Shown: piece by piece, positions 35,758 through 50,101 of the stretch
Layout: each line of letters begins with the position of its first letter
Position numbering within the stretch: position 1 is the first letter of the stretch
The notes under the pieces: model-generated
Database searches by the model: none
Seen by the model: the letters and a program-made list of their open reading frames with translations, nothing else
What the model was told of the DNA's origin: nothing
Made by a program: the position numbers and the translations under genes
Origin: Bugula neritina
Taxonomy: Eukaryota > Bryozoa > Gymnolaemata > Cheilostomatida > Bugulidae
DNA length: 64,000 nt
NCBI GenBank assembly: GCA_964035545.1
Contig: OZ037765.1
Coordinates: 12,022,698 to 12,086,697, forward strand
Direction of reading: 5' to 3'

Positions 35758-38110
35758 CGTGCGCTGATGAAAATTATTATTATCTTCTAACAACACTTCT
35801 TGTACCCAACTCCAAGCTCAAAATTTCAAGTTCGGTATTCACTGGAGAATTGTCGTTGGGTTAGGTATCAAGCTACACGCGAATCTTTAAAAAGTTATTT
35901 GCGATATTCGCTGAGCATATTATTAAACTACATTACGTCGGCACGCAAACTGATGCGTTTCCTGCTAGCGTTGAAAGGCAAAATTGACTCAAACATTAAT
36001 CTTCGATCTAATTCTATCGATATGAAATATGAATATTTATATTATTATGGTCAAAGTTGCTATAAGAATCTGTTACCATAGCCATTGATAATAACCAATA
36101 CTAATAGCCAGTGTATAAAGCAATACACGTTATTTTTTATCAACAATAAATTTAATTTTAAGAGTTTATTTTGTAATTGTTAAACTTGAAGTTTAGTACT
36201 ATTAAATTTAATATTATTAATATTTAGTAGTATTACTATTGGTAATTGTCTATTAGTATTACTATTACTATTACTAATACTCAAGTTAATTAAGTTTAAT
36301 GTTAAATACTTAATTCATTTAAACGTAAAGTTTATCTTACGTGAAATTTAAATTGAAATTCAAATTGTCAATTTAAAATTAAATTTAATGATCATGATGA
36401 TGATGATTATTATTATTATTCATTATGATTATTGATTATAAATTAAAATGTGATACTAGTAATATAAATAAATGTTAATATTGATATTATTATTAAATTT
36501 ACTACAAATAATTAATTTTATTATTATATTTATAAAAATATAAATTGAAGGAATATTCATATATTGAATTTGATGCTCATACTTCATAACTATTAGTATA
36601 ACTATAAGTATAAGTCATATAATGATTAAATGAGTATCAGCATGATCATTATAATCACAATAATCATAGTGATCATGATAATCATTAATAAATAATAACA
36701 TTTACATTATGATTATGATTATCAATATCATCATTATCATAAGTTATTTATCATTATAATTATGGTTATTTTTATTAAACTCTCAAGGCAAGGGCTCTGC
36801 CTCTACTGAGTTTCACAGTCTGATATTCAATTTAAGTTTTAATTTTGCAACTTATTTTACTTGCATATTATAAAGATAATAGTCATCTCTTTGTTTATTC
36901 GGGCTATCCTAGGCTTTGTGGCTGGGGAGGCTTAATTTTGCAAGGCCTGCCTACAGCTCTGCGTTCTGCCATGCCTCTGCCATGCATTGCGTGTGTAGCA
37001 TTTGAATAAACTTATTTCAATGAACAATGGGACTGGGTACTGTGTAACCAACTGATTGATGTGTCTTGGGAGACTTAGTTTTAGATGCAGCCATTTTTAA
37101 TAGTAAGATACACTTAGTCACAAATCTAGCATACGTAATAATTATAAATAGAGTGTCAGCAGGAGGCCAAAAATTTTACAGTCTACTAGATCTGAAAGAT
37201 CTAAATAGCTTTAAAGATCTGCAATAAAGAGCAGTGAAACAACCCCATACAGCACACTGACACCTTCGCTTAGTGCAATTAAAATTCTGTACAGTGAAAC
37301 CTCCTACAATGAACTACTTTATAGTGAAGCCTTCTAGTTCTACAGCTAAATACTGTATGCACATAATAAGGGCCATAGGGCTCAGTTTGATTTATAAACT
37401 GAGAGTTAATAATAAATTTATAATAACTATAGCCTATGTATAACGCATGTAAGTGTTATTGTGAACTTCTACTTACTATTAGTATTATTATTACTATTAG
37501 TATTGGATGTTTATATTAATATTGACTGTTCATTGGCTCTTAAACTTTAAATTTATCACTTTATGACTATATTTATATTGATATTTATCATGCAATGACT
37601 CTTTGTCTTATCGATAGTCTTACTTATAGTTATACTAATACTAACACTAATTGAAATATTACTTCAAATTGAAATTGTATCTAATCGTAAGAGATTCATA
37701 ATTGAATTTGAATAAATGCTCAACTATTTTAGTTATGGACATACAGTGATTCTAATATACTACGAAGTGGTAACTGTTAATATTGTTAGTCACCATTATT
37801 ACATTTACTATTCGAAAGAAACTTAAATGGAAAAGTTTGCTAAATAGTAGCATGTGATTTTTAATTCATTTTAAAGTTTTTTGTATTTCACCTTTGTGGC
37901 TTTCCAGGTTTTCTTCCGACAGCATACTATTGTGCTTTAAAAACTTCCATGGTTATAGTTTGTCACACATATGCTTTTTCTTGTAGTCCAAGGTGAACTC
38001 TTTTATAGCAACTAAATGTGTTATTTGAATTTAGGCTTTAAAAAAGAAGAAACAAATGTGTATTTTTTCTTGGAAGGTTTTATTTCCTAACATTCTTACC
38101 ATGTTTATAG
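35758..38110. other. Intergenic, low-complexity AT-rich
   Basis: Between the divergent MRPS21 and NPLOC4 starts. From 36.1 to 36.8 kb it is dominated by ATT/ACT/ATC simple repeats such as ATGATGATGATTATTATT. A GC-richer patch at 36.78-37.0 kb (GGCTCTGCCTCTACTGAG and downstream) ends near AATAAACTTATTTCAATG and may be an old repeat tail. No gene seen. Confidence 0.45.
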
Positions 38111-38147
38111 GTTGCTTTGTTTAAAGTACGAGTTTTCTGTTGATGAA

Positions 38148-41100
38148 ATGTCTAAAGACTTGGTAAGTTTAGCTGTTAAATTTGCAAATCATCACGAATT
38201 GTTATTTATTAGAGGCTAGTTACTTTCATATCAAGATTTGCCATGTTTAAAGCCACACGTCTCATAGCAATGACTGCCATTCTAAATTCACACAAATTGA
38301 AAATTTTCAACACATACGATAGATGGTTATATTTTACAGGTCATACGGGTTCAATCTGGTGAACATGGCATGTCTAGGATCAACGCTAAGCCATCAGAAT
38401 CATCAACTATTTTTTATAACAAGGTTAATACTTATTTAATGCTCTACCGATATCTAATTTATGAGCACTCTGTGTATGCTAGAGTTATTACACAAATTGG
38501 AAGATTCATTCTTTTATATATCTGACAGAAAAACTCACATATGTTCATGATCTGCATCCCTGTGACAACCTTTGGTGGTTTTGTTAGCAGGCTAAGCACT
38601 TGTTTTTTATTGTGTTAAACTTTAAAAGGACAATTATGACTGAATGCCCTTTTGAACATAACTAAAATTTGAACCACTGATCTTGTCGTTACTAGACCAC
38701 AGCTTCTCCCATATATCAGACAGATATATGCCTTGTTCCCATATCTGACAGAAGTTCAGTAGTTATTTGGTGTTACATTTTTAACATGGTATTGATGCAA
38801 TGTCATAAACAATTTAAATGCCTGGTCCTGCTCAGTTTCTCCTTTTCTGATACCGACTCGAGGTATTCACATAATGTTTTCCACTGTACAGGTAACTGTC
38901 TGGTAGCAAATGCAGCTAATGCTGGTTTCTGTACCATAATTACGAGTAATAGCTGCTATTGAAATATTTTCAATTCATAATTTTCCTTGCAGTAGTACAG
39001 TCAGTTTTTACATGTTAGCTTTCATGGTTTCCTGCCATTGTATTCTAGCTATAATACGCAAGCAAGAGTTAATACTACAGGAGAGCTCTGCCACACCAGC
39101 TGGTTGGAAAGTTGAGAGCTCAACAATCAGCCTACCACATTATGGCCATAGGGGCTGTAAATCACCGGTTTTCCATGGTACATTTTGTTTGATTGTTGTG
39201 ATAAGATTTATACCTTTTGTAGGTTCAAAGTCAATTTGACTTACCCGAAACTGGTTGGCACTTATGCAAAGATAGGAAATGTAGTGTCAAATTAACCAAA
39301 TCTAAAAGTAAATCAATACAAGACCTAAACCTAAGGTAACATCACTATAGACTATATAAGTTGTAACTATATAAGTGCTTGAATGGCTCAGTATAGTGCA
39401 ACTGTTGCAGCTTGGTAAATGTCATGTTTTTATTGGGTGAAGATTTTTATGCAAGCCATTACTTACTTTAAATTTGTATAAATGATAGGTTTGCAATCTT
39501 AGTGTTCAGTAGACATTAAAACTTTTCTAATATTAAAAACATGGCAATATATTGTAATATAATCTGGTAAGTATACAAATATTTTCTTAAAAACTGGAAC
39601 ATGAGTAGAAAATATTTTTATGTTGCTTGCGGTTTGACATTTTTAGTCACGGAGACATTCTGTTCCTGTATATGTCAAAAAGTAAAGGCTCTGCTAACAG
39701 TCTCCCTTCCACTAGCTCTTATAATGGTACCCCAACCTCGTCCAGACCTTCCTCAAACACAGGCATGAGTTCCAATGTAGCCGGAGCACCAAATATGTCG
39801 GTTAAAGAAGATGACGTTGACATTTTATTAGAAAAAGTAGATGGAAAAATTCAGCGGAAGCGCAATGATGCAATGTGAGTATATATTTAAGGATTTGATT
39901 TCTTAAACCTATTTTTGATCTAGGTTATTTAAGAAACTTATAGTAAAGTTGTTGTTGAAGCTTATAATTTAATTTTGCAGGTGTCGACATGGTGCTGGAG
40001 GAAAATGTGTGCACTGCGTTCCGTTAGAGGTAAGAATTTCTACTGCTATTCCATGCATACAAGCTTACAGGATGCTGTTTGTTTCTATTTGTGTTCTGCC
40101 TTGTGTATCTAACCTTGTCATTTCTCTTTTAGCCGTTTGACGACACATATTTGAAATCTTGTGACCCTCCTATCAAGTTCCTGTCATTTCACTCTTACAT
40201 TAGAAAGCTTAGAAGTGGAGTCGATAAGTGAGTATTAAAGTTGCTCTTTTTACGATTCCAATAACTTGTATTGAATCAGTGCCATGTGCTGAATTTGTGT
40301 TATTTCCATAGGGGGAAGTTTGTTAATTTAGAGAATCTGAGCTGTAAGATTAAAGATTGTAAAGATCATGCACCATGGCCGGCAGGCATATGCACCAAGT
40401 GTCAGCCAAATGCCGTCACCTTGAATAGACAGGTATGCCACTGCTCATGCTTTCAAACTCTAGAAGCAATTTTGGTTCTTAATGTACACATCATATGTAT
40501 AGATGTGCTAATCTATGCACAAAGTTTATTTTTACTAGTGTGTTTTATGTCAAAATGGTATTTGCTAAGCACAGTTTAAAATACTAATAATTTCTACAAG
40601 AAATATAGAGTTTAATGTTTTTTATCAAGTACACACCCCATCTTCTTCATTTTTACCTGATTTAACTGAAGCGTGTAAAGCTTTGAGCATACAAGAGGCA
40701 GCCTTTATTTCGTTCCAATATCGTCGTGGATGTAGTAGTCTAGGAGATATTGACTCTAACTTTTGTATCTGCCTTTAAAAGAAGCATTTTTGTCTTGTTT
40801 TACTTCAAAAATAGCAAATGCTTATTATATGAGGAAATTCATTGGGCAATGAAAATTATCTTCAACATTGGCAAAACTTTGATAACTAATTGAATGGATA
40901 GTTTTCATTAATATAGAGTAACAATATTCATGTAAAAACTGCATTTATAAAAAGAACTAAATGTAAAATAAAATGCGTTGTGAAAATAAAAATCTATCAG
41001 TAAGATAGCAAGTGAAAAACAGTAAAATTATAAAAATAAAGTAAGAGTAGAATTATGTTGATAGAAAATTTAAAACTTTTTACAAGCTGATTGCTTAATT

Positions 41101-44100
41101 AAAGACTTCAGCAAATAAAAATACCACCAAGCATTATATTTTTATGAATCTTGCACCAATCTTAATTTTTAACCATAATTTGCCGGTGTGTACTAACTAA
41201 GAAATGATCCATGCAGTTTCATCCCAATAAGGCACATTTTAATGCAGTGGTAGTATGAAATTTATACAGATTGTGTTAGATTTTTTAATAATGGTTAGTA
41301 TTGCAATGAATTTAATCCTATATTTTTTTACTTCTGTAACTTGATTTTATTTTGAAGAATGCTGCTGGGATTTTTTCTGTTGGTATCTAAATTTATGAAT
41401 TCAATGCTTTTGTACAGGTTACCTTTGAAAAGTTGAGTTTATCGTGGAATGATGTGTTGTAGGTGTACCGGCATGTGGACTATGTGACTTTCGAGAATGG
41501 AAATATTATGGATAAATTTTTAAATTACTGGAGAAATAGTGGACACCAGAGAATGGGCTTTTTGATTGGCCATTACGAACAGCATCCAGATATTCCTTTG
41601 GGCATTCGAGCTGTGGTGTCTGCTATATACGAACCCCCTCAGGTTAGACTGTATTCTAGTATGATAGCATTCCACCTGTATGGTATGTAAAAGCTGTAGT
41701 AATTAAGTTAACTTTCGGTAGAGGGGCTTGAAGTTTTACTAATGGCATGTTGATGACTAGGGCTTATTATCAACATCAGTCTCTTTTTATACAGGTGATA
41801 CATTACTTGTTTGTGTCAGACAACTCCCAAATCACAGAAATACTTTTGCTGTTCATAATATTATTATGTTCTGAATTGCATGTTTTATCGTAATTTTATT
41901 TGTGATTTTTGTGTGCGTTGAGCAGACTTGTACGAAGAATAGCATAGAGCTACATGAGGATCCTAACGAGCAGCTTGTCGATGAACTGGCTGCGGAGTTG
42001 GGACTCAGGAGGGTAGGCTGGATATTCACCGACCTTGTAGCTTTAGATCTCACTAAAGGAACTGTGAAACACACAAGAGGCAACCTGGTTCGTACAATTC
42101 TGCTTGTAGTTGCTATGGCTCTAGGGCTAGCAATTGGCAGTGTGTTTGACAGACAAAATGCTCCTATTATACTTGATTTTATTGTCAAGTTGGGGTTGCA
42201 GACTGTTTGAAGTTGTTATTAGTTAAAAATATATGCGTTGCGTAATGATTCAATTGCTTTTCTGTAACAACAGTAAAAAAATTCTAGTGTTTTTATTCAA
42301 GTACAGTAAGTTTGAGGTGTTTCACTTATATATTATAAAGAATAATCTGTTGGCCAAGACTCTATCCTTGATGGGTTGGCTAAACAAATAATGAGGCATA
42401 CTTATAACTTTGATTTCAATTGTACTTAGGTAATATTTAAGAAGAAAACTTTGCAAACTTTTTTGAGAAAGACTTGATGCCAAAAATTTATTAGTATAAT
42501 CTCATTTCAATAATAGTTGGCAGAAAAAATAGAAGGGGGTAAAACACTTGTAGCGTACTTAAATTAAATTTTCAACTCTGTTGTTTATTTTAAACAAATT
42601 GATGTTGATTAGTTATTTTAAGTAAGTGAAACTAGTGGAGAGATTAGTAACCTTGATTTATCTACATTTTCAGGATTCATTTTTTCTAAGCGCGGAAGAA
42701 TGCATAACAGCTGCTGACTTTCAAGACAAATATCCTAATCCCTGCCGATGGTCGTCTGATGGTGTTTACGGATCCAAATTTGTCACAGTTGTAGTCACTG
42801 GTGATAAAGACAACCAAATACATTTTGAAGGTTATATGGTGAGGGTTTTATACAGTTCAATATGTATATTAATTACATGGCAATGTTTTAGTCTATTTAC
42901 TTGTAGTTTAACTTTCTGCTGTAGATTTCGAACTTTGATTCTAATTGTATGAAACTTAGTTGAGCATTTTATCTCAAAAGTTTGGTCTTGTGTATGTGTT
43001 GATTTTGAACTTTTACAATTAATGAACATCCTGTTAATCATATACTTTGGTTATTAGTAGCATGTACGGTCTTATATACAGTCTCTTTCTAAAATAATCT
43101 GTACTCGCCAACAATGCAGATCTTAAAATTCGCCATCTTGCCGGTAAAAACAAAAGATTCGTCGGTAAATATCACTGATGAATTTTTTTAACAATTTATT
43201 ATTTTTCAATTAAGCACATTTCATATTGTCTTGTGATTGACTGAGTTTCAGCTACTGTTGTTGAACTGTTTCTATTTTATCCCACTCCCCCAACTATATT
43301 TTCTCTGGGGGAAACAGTAGATAAAATATATGAAAATAAACATTTATGTTTTCATTTGCTACATGTAAAACATGTGCTCTGCAGGTGTCCGATCAGTGTA
43401 TGGGTTTAGTTAAAGATAACTGTTTAATACCTACATATGATGCATCTGAACTGGGCTACGTCAAAGAATCAAGCAATGAGCAATATGTACCTGATGTCTT
43501 CTACAAGGTTCTATGGCACACAGTTTCTTATTATATTCTCAGTTTTTATTTTAATCAGTTAAAGTTTGTTCTTTATACTCAAGACTCTACAGTCTGTTTA
43601 TGATGTTCTTTTTATGTTTTGGAGTAAATGGAATTATTTTGAATCTTACTTTCTTCTTAGTCAACCACTAATTTGCTGGTTGATACATGACAAGATGTAA
43701 CTTTATTCATGGCTGTTTATCTTTAGATTAAGGACAAGTATGGAAATGAGGTAACACAGCTAGCCAGACCACTCCCGGTTGAGTATCTCCTTACAGATAT
43801 GTCTGTCGGCTTCCCAAAAGAACAAACCTATACATTCGCTGCTCTCAATTCCAACAAGAGTCCATTTCCGTCTTGTAACCGAAGTCAAATAGGTGGGCAT
43901 TCAACAGCAGATTTTCAACACTTTATGTTTAAAAAGGGAATGCAATTTGATAGATGTCTCTTACCTATCTTTCATGCCAACTGTGTGTGCAATAAACATA
44001 GAATTGTAGCATCAATAAAACTTGCTTTCAAATAAATATACTTTGTCATAGAACGGAACTACAACTCTCCAATTGTTGAATAAATGCAAGTTTGATGCAT

Positions 44101-45526
44101 GTAAGCTTTCTGTTAGCCTAATTCTGTACTCTATGTGTCTGATGATGCTTTAGTGTAGTGTACAGTTATTAGAACGTATCAGTATTTCACCAACATTGTT
44201 TCTAGGTGAAATACAGAGTTTAGAAACACTGGCCTCGTATAGGCATCAGTTTGAAGATGATGAAATACTACAGTGCCTTGCTGACTTCAATGTGCTCCTG
44301 TACTTGTGCACATGTGACGTTCTGCCAATGAGAGAACACATCTCCTTGCTGCTTCAATCCATCAAATCACAAGATTCCTCTCAAGCCCTGCAATGGGCTA
44401 AAAGTGAACAGTGGTCTACTATGAGTCACTTACTACAAGCATCTGGTGAGAGTTGCTAATTGATAAGAATTAAATATATTTTCTCTGCCAATCAACCCTA
44501 CCATTTAAATTTATGATAACTTAGTTTGTTGTTAACTTTGAAAATAGTTGCTAAATACATTAAAATTGCCCATGGTAATTAATAAGTACTTGGACATTTA
44601 TGTTGGAAATGTACCACTGTAAATTATGATTTTCTATACTGGCAGTTTTGGTAAACAGAAGTTTCTGTATCTTTATTAAATGAGTTGAAAAAATAAAGCA
44701 TGCATGCAGTAAGAACATGTATCTAAAGAATATTTCTTATATATCACAGGCCTAAAAACCATTGAAAGAGTATGAAATGCAATATTTACATTATGTAGGT
44801 TTATTTTTGTGCTTGTGCTGTTTCTTCCTCCAGACAGACTTTTCTATGGAGCTAGTATTTAAAAAAAAACTCAGTTTCAAAAACAATTAAATGTTAGAAT
44901 GCGGTTAATCTCTTGTGTGCTGCTCTCCTGTGATATTTTCTCTAAACTCAGACCCTCATTAAACTGTGTATCATTTTAAAAGGACTTCTTACACCCAAGG
45001 CAACCTTGTTTTTCAACATAACTGTGAATTTGAAAGCAGTACTGTTTTATAAATTATTTAAGAAATTGCCTTGTTTATCATTGTCTTAATTAATTTTAAA
45101 ATCAATTGGAGCAAAATTGATGTAAAGAAAATAAAATGAATCTACTCAAAAATTACTCTGATATTAAGTTGGCCATTTCATCATTCGATGGATTAAACTT
45201 CAACTAAAATTAAACCTGCAAGTTTACAGAAATTTAAGATTTTAAGTTTATCACTATCAGCTAATTCCTAGTGTGCACACCATAAAGTAAGTGTGACTGA
45301 TACAGCTTCTACAATTTAGCCATTTCTTGTAATCTCAGTGCTTTACTATGTTTATATTCTTGTAGCACCTCATCCAACGACCATGGGAGCCGTAGGTAGA
45401 AGTACTTCATTTGTTGGAGCCAATGCATCTCCTTTGCCTCCTATAGGCTCTACCTGGCAATGCAATCACTGCACTTTCATTAACACAAACCCTACAACCT
45501 GTGATATGTGCATGTTACCCAAATGA
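38148..45526 (+). CDS. NPLOC4: NPL4 homologue, p97/VCP-UFD1 ubiquitin cofactor
   Basis: NPL4 pairs with UFD1 to recruit ubiquitinated substrates to the p97/VCP unfoldase in the cytosol, ER surface and nucleus. Fourteen exons: 38148-38162, 38340-38423, 39223-39335, 39647-39874, 39981-40029, 40133-40227, 40312-40432, 41463-41642, 41926-42087, 42674-42838, 43385-43507, 43727-43892, 44206-44445, 45366-45526. All phases agree and give 633 residues (human 608). Domains: UBX-like N-terminus ([10 protein letters not shown] to HGDILFLY); the NPL4 zinc finger with [18 protein letters not shown] and ICTKC (about 148-230); an MPN-like NPL4 core ([50 protein letters not shown]); and a C-terminal NZF finger ([10 protein letters not shown]...CDMC) that keeps the Thr-Phe pair used to bind ubiquitin. 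Exon 1 encodes only five residues. The linker after the UBX-like part is Ser-rich and poorly conserved. Confidence 0.95.
38529..38710 (-). repeat. Degenerate tRNA-derived SINE
   Basis: In NPLOC4 intron 2. It shares AACTCACA...CATCCCTGTGA, the GACAATTATGACTGAATGCCC block and the reversed tRNA-like end TTTGAACCACTGAT...TACTAGACCACAGC with the copies at 53.5 and 54.0 kb. Confidence 0.65.
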
Positions 45527-46029
45527 TTTGTACAAAACATTGATGTGTGTACAGTGTATAGATGTTTATATTACTGTATATGCAAACCTAGTCTGTTGAA
45601 TTTGTACTTCAACATGTAGCTAAGCAATTGCAAAGAATCACCAAAGCTAAATTATTAATACATGTATTGGTGTTCTATGGTGATTGCTCAACAAGACCCA
45701 ATTAGTGGATTTAATGAAAAATTTTGCTGATGTATTGAATGTGTTGATGTCACTAGACAGGTGTCCTTTGTCTTGTCATCTGTCTGATTGAGAGTTTGGA
45801 TCAGATAAGCTTCTCTTTATGTGCATATGTCACATAATAGTTTTTCAATTCTTCATTGTTTTTTGTGGTCTTTATAACAACTGCAAGTAAGATTATCTCC
45901 ACTGCGTAAACTAATACTTCTTTTGTGCCAGCAGCAATAACATGTTATTGCTTATTAAGTAATTATTGTACTTGAACTTTGCAGTTAAAAACAGTTTTAT
46001 GTTATGTCTCCAAATTATTTATTACAAAT

Positions 46030-46035
46030 AATAAA
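46030..46035 (+). terminator. Candidate poly(A) signal of NPLOC4
   Basis: AATAAA about 500 bases after the stop codon, within an AT-rich 3' region. Other A-rich hexamers nearby could serve instead. Confidence 0.35.
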
Positions 46036-46873
46036 AATGTCATAATTTATTACTCATTTAGCTTGTGATCATTTTTGCTTAAAAATTGGTAAAATCAAAA
46101 ATGTTGCATTGTTCACTTTTGCTTTGCAATTATGTATGGTTATCAACTAGGGAATATAGCTCTAATTTCAGATCTATACATGGTTAAAAATAAAATATTA
46201 GCATTGCTCTTATTTTTACTGATAGCATTTTATTTTTAAACCAAAACTATGGCTAGATCTCAACTTTATAAAGTTTTAGACTAAACTAAGTTTTTTTTAC
46301 ATCCAGCTTGGTTTTAAGGTATTTTGTTTGGCCCACGGTGAAGTGGGATTTGAAAGAAATGGGCAAATTATTATTTTTTATTCTTGCTTCAAAATTAAGA
46401 GTTAGCTTCTCAATTTAAGCTTCACAGTTGATAGTGTAAAAATATCTGAAATATGTAGTTTGAATTTTAGCTACATAATAGCGAAAAATGATTCTGAGGC
46501 AGTTGGTAGGTAATTGTCAAGCTAGCTTGAATGTTATCACTAAAATGTCATCTAGTTAATTAACTTTATGAGCAGGAGGAATGCAATTTTAGCTACATGG
46601 AGTTGATTCAGAGTTGTCCCTCTTATGAGAACCATTCGGAAATACTAACCTTTCATCTTTGCCTGCAAATAGATGTATTTTCTTTTTTTTTCGTGCATTA
46701 TTTTATCAAATGAAGAGTTCATCATCATCATCATAATAATATTATTATGAGAACCTCGCCACTTTCAAGAGACGAATTGACGATTTAATAAAAGGCATTT
46801 CAACGGAAAACCCATTCACATCGACTGCGTCATATCAATAAGAATGATGGGAGAATGTGCGTTTAAAAGTATT

Positions 46874-47040
46874 GAATGGTTTTATAAGCAGCTCCAAGTT
46901 GGGAGTGACCAAGTGCAGTAATTTGTAGTTCTCGAGTTCGGCGTTATAAGTTTCAATTTATACCCCAACTTCAAACTCGAGAACCGCAAATTACTGCACT
47001 CAGTGACTCCCAACTCGGAGCTGCTTATAGAGCCATTCAC
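46874..47040. mobile_element. Foldback (palindromic) element with 7 bp duplication
   Basis: The left arm (46874 on) has ATAAGCAGCTCCAAGTTGGG, GTGCAGTAATTTG and TTCTCGAGTT in order. The reverse complement of the right arm (ending 47040) has the same blocks with few changes, so most of the 167 bp folds back with a small loop. The heptamer AAGTATT flanks it on both sides (46867-46873, 47041-47047). Confidence 0.75.
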
Positions 47041-47385
47041 AAGTATTAGCTTTAGTATTAATATTGTTATTAATCACAATTTTATGACAGCTCGAAGTTG
47101 AACTGACGTTTTAACTTGTAGTTATTCTTCTTTGCTGGCTGATGCAATATTATTTACAATTTAAATAGGAATCTTATGCTTAATATGGGCATCGTTGTTT
47201 TTGGGTTAACTCTCAATATTATATTAAATAATTAAATTTAATATTGGCTATAAGTATAAGTATAAGTATAACTACTTCACTCCGACTTGCCCTTGCCCTT
47301 GGGCCTTGGCCTTGGGCTTAGAGTTACTGTTACTGTTATTGATACTGTTAAAGTTAGAGTTGGTATTTCAATTTTGCTAGTATTA

Positions 47386-47745
47386 CTATTACTATTAGTA
47401 TAACTTTAAGTATTTGATTTAGTATAACTATAAGTATTACTATTACTATTACTATTAGTATTACTATTACTATTAGTATTAGTGTTACTAATAGTAATAC
47501 AGTAATACTAATAGTAATAGTGTAATAGTAATACTAGTAGTAATAGTAGCAATAGTTATAGACATAAACTATTATAAAGTACTAGAAGTAGAAGTTTGTA
47601 CTTTGTTATGGGTGCAGGATTTTTTTCCATATGATTATAATTATGTTGATATAAAACTAAAAATGTATGTTTAAACATTACATTGATATCATAAACATAG
47701 TAGTAGTAATACTAATACTAATAGTAATACTAATACTAATAGTTA
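47386..47745. repeat. ATTACT/ATTAGT trinucleotide-type repeat tracts
   Basis: Long runs of ACTATT and AGTATT units, switching to the complementary TAATAG orientation near 47.5 kb, so the tract is partly self-complementary. A second short run lies at 47.70-47.75 kb. Confidence 0.7.
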
Positions 47746-49890
47746 ATAAATAATAATTATCAAATTCTATATCAGTTGTACATGTTAGTTGTTACACAAT
47801 TATTATTTATTTCAATTTGTTTATACTTTAATTAAAGCATCATGATAATCTAAATCATTGTAACACTAACAGCTCTCTAACTCTTGGCACTTATAGAAAC
47901 TTGAACATCTCATTTACATCAAGTGCTAAAACTGAGTTAAGCTGATTTAATAACTATAAGTTGATTTGTGGAAAAGTCAAAAAGTTTTAGGCAAGTCACT
48001 CACAATTAATTTTATTAGTAGCATTTGATTGCCAAATAATATAGTGATACTCTCTAATAGTATTATCAATAGTTATGTTTTAATAAGTCAATAATTTCAG
48101 CAGTCTATAATATTCAAGCACTTCAGTAGGCGGGTCCTCATTTCATATCAGCATGGTTTGAATCTAGATCTGCTATCAGTCTAAATGTGTATATCAACGT
48201 TTGATGAATTGTGAAATAATTATTCCAGTTTTTACTATTGTCATTAATTTGTATTTGCCAAGAGTAAAAACTACCAAATTTCCAATTTAGCCTTTAGCAT
48301 TTATGACAAGAGTTTATTCTTTAAATAAATTCAAATTGGTAAGATGATTTTTTAGTGGTATTTTAGTAAAAATTCTAGCAATTAATTACAACTTAATCTT
48401 TTTGTAAATTCATTAACTATTATGATTCAATTCTTTATTTTAATTTCATTTTTCATTAAACAGAATTGAATGTTAATTTCAAAATAGCTAAACCCAAAGC
48501 TACATATTTTTACTTTTTGGTAATTTCAACCCACTAAATTCGTGTAACTATCCACTATTCAGCAATAATTTTATGTAATCCTTCTAATGGATTGAAGTAA
48601 TAATGTACATGCAAGTTAATTCTAATTGACTTGAATCATTAATTGACTTGATTTTAATTTTTTTCTGAACTATGGCCTAATCTAAATAACTTGGTTAGTT
48701 ATTAACTCAACTTTTATGCTGTAACTGACCCAGCTTTGCTGCCGCATGACCTAGACTATAAGATGTATGCTATATAACTTAGAGCTGCTTTAATTCAACT
48801 TGGGTGGTCTAAAAACTGGTTGCTTATAATTAATATTATACGTAGATACCAATAGCAGTAAAATAAGATTAAGCGGAACTTCAACTTTACTGGCTATATT
48901 TTCACTAATACAAATACTAATAAACTTATAATTTTTATTACACGCAACTTTTCATGATAAACAATAAGTCAAATAGACATAATTCTTTGAACTAGGGCCT
49001 TTCAAGGATAAGTTCTAGGACCAATGTTTTTCCTAACTTATATCAACAGTTTCCCAAATTATCCACGTGCAAAGTTTATTAATATGCAGAGGCTAGCAAT
49101 GAAAGATGAAGGCAAGCTTTCTATAAAGACTTGAATTACGCAAGCCATTGAAGCGGAAAAGGTAATTCAACATTGAAAAGTAGTAAAGTCATCAACGCCT
49201 TCACTCTATATATACAATTCTAAATGCCACCCTCTAATCTTTAAAAGAGAAGACGTACCTCAGTGTAGTCCAGCAGTTCCATCTGAGGCTCGACAAACAT
49301 ATGCATGTAAACTTGACAATGCCGACAAAATATATGGCTGCATTTAACATTAAATTTATGAAGATCTCACTCATTGAAGCCAAATTAACTTCCTATTTTA
49401 GCTTATGTAGGCGGACTCTTGGATATGCAGGCACTTTCTGGGACCCAACAAACAAAAGCCATTTTTGACGCAATTTGATGTTTTAAAAATCAAGTCATCA
49501 AGTTTATTAGAAACTATAAAATAAGACATTGTATCAGCAGAAGACACTCACAGATTGACAGAAGATGATGACTTCTTTAAAATATAAATAGTCTTATGAT
49601 GTGTTATCAAAATCAAACTTTACTGCATCCATTTCTATATCATCAGTGGCCTTTTAGCAACAGATTTCTTTTCTAAAACATCAGGATTGTAATATATTAC
49701 TTAACAGTACTCAGCTCCACTTGCTACATAATAAAATCCTATAATGTACATTATTCAAATCACCAAATCAAGCAAAAAAAGCAAATTGTTACCAAAGTCT
49801 TAGTTTTAAATTTTGGGATTGTATTTATGTAGAATAGGCATATCATTATAAAAATATTGTTATATTTAATATAAATATTGATTGCCCATT

Positions 49891-50101
49891 TGGAGCAGCT
49901 GTAATTTAGTGGTTAGAGCACTACCCTAGTAAACACTAAGTCCATTGGTTCAGATTGGTGATATTAAAAAAGGCCTCAAGTCATCAGCTCTTATGCTACA
50001 AGCAGAAGCCCTTGAACCATGTTGCCAACATAGTAAGAGACATAATCTTTAGCCCATTTAAAAGCACATGCTATCATGGTTTCTCATAAGTATGGAGACT
50101 T
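49891..50101 (+). repeat. tRNA-derived SINE, plus orientation
   Basis: The start reads GGAGCAGCTGTAATTTAGTG and GTTAGAGCACT (A-box-like), followed by a B-box-like GGTTCAGATTG about 45 bases on. Downstream blocks (AAAGGCCTCAAG..., TAGCCCATTT, GGTTTCTCA) are the reverse complement of the body of the copies at 53.5 and 54.0 kb. Confidence 0.6.

Noticed and set aside
35800-36081. 93-codon plus-strand frame just upstream of MRPS21
   Set aside because: No splice support or motifs; lies where the MRPS21 promoter should be.
41853-42188. 111-codon minus-strand frame
   Set aside because: Antisense shadow of NPLOC4 exon 9 and the following intron.
48115-48180. tRNA-like stretch with GGTTTGAATC
   Set aside because: B-box-like motif only; no cloverleaf could be folded and no SINE body follows.
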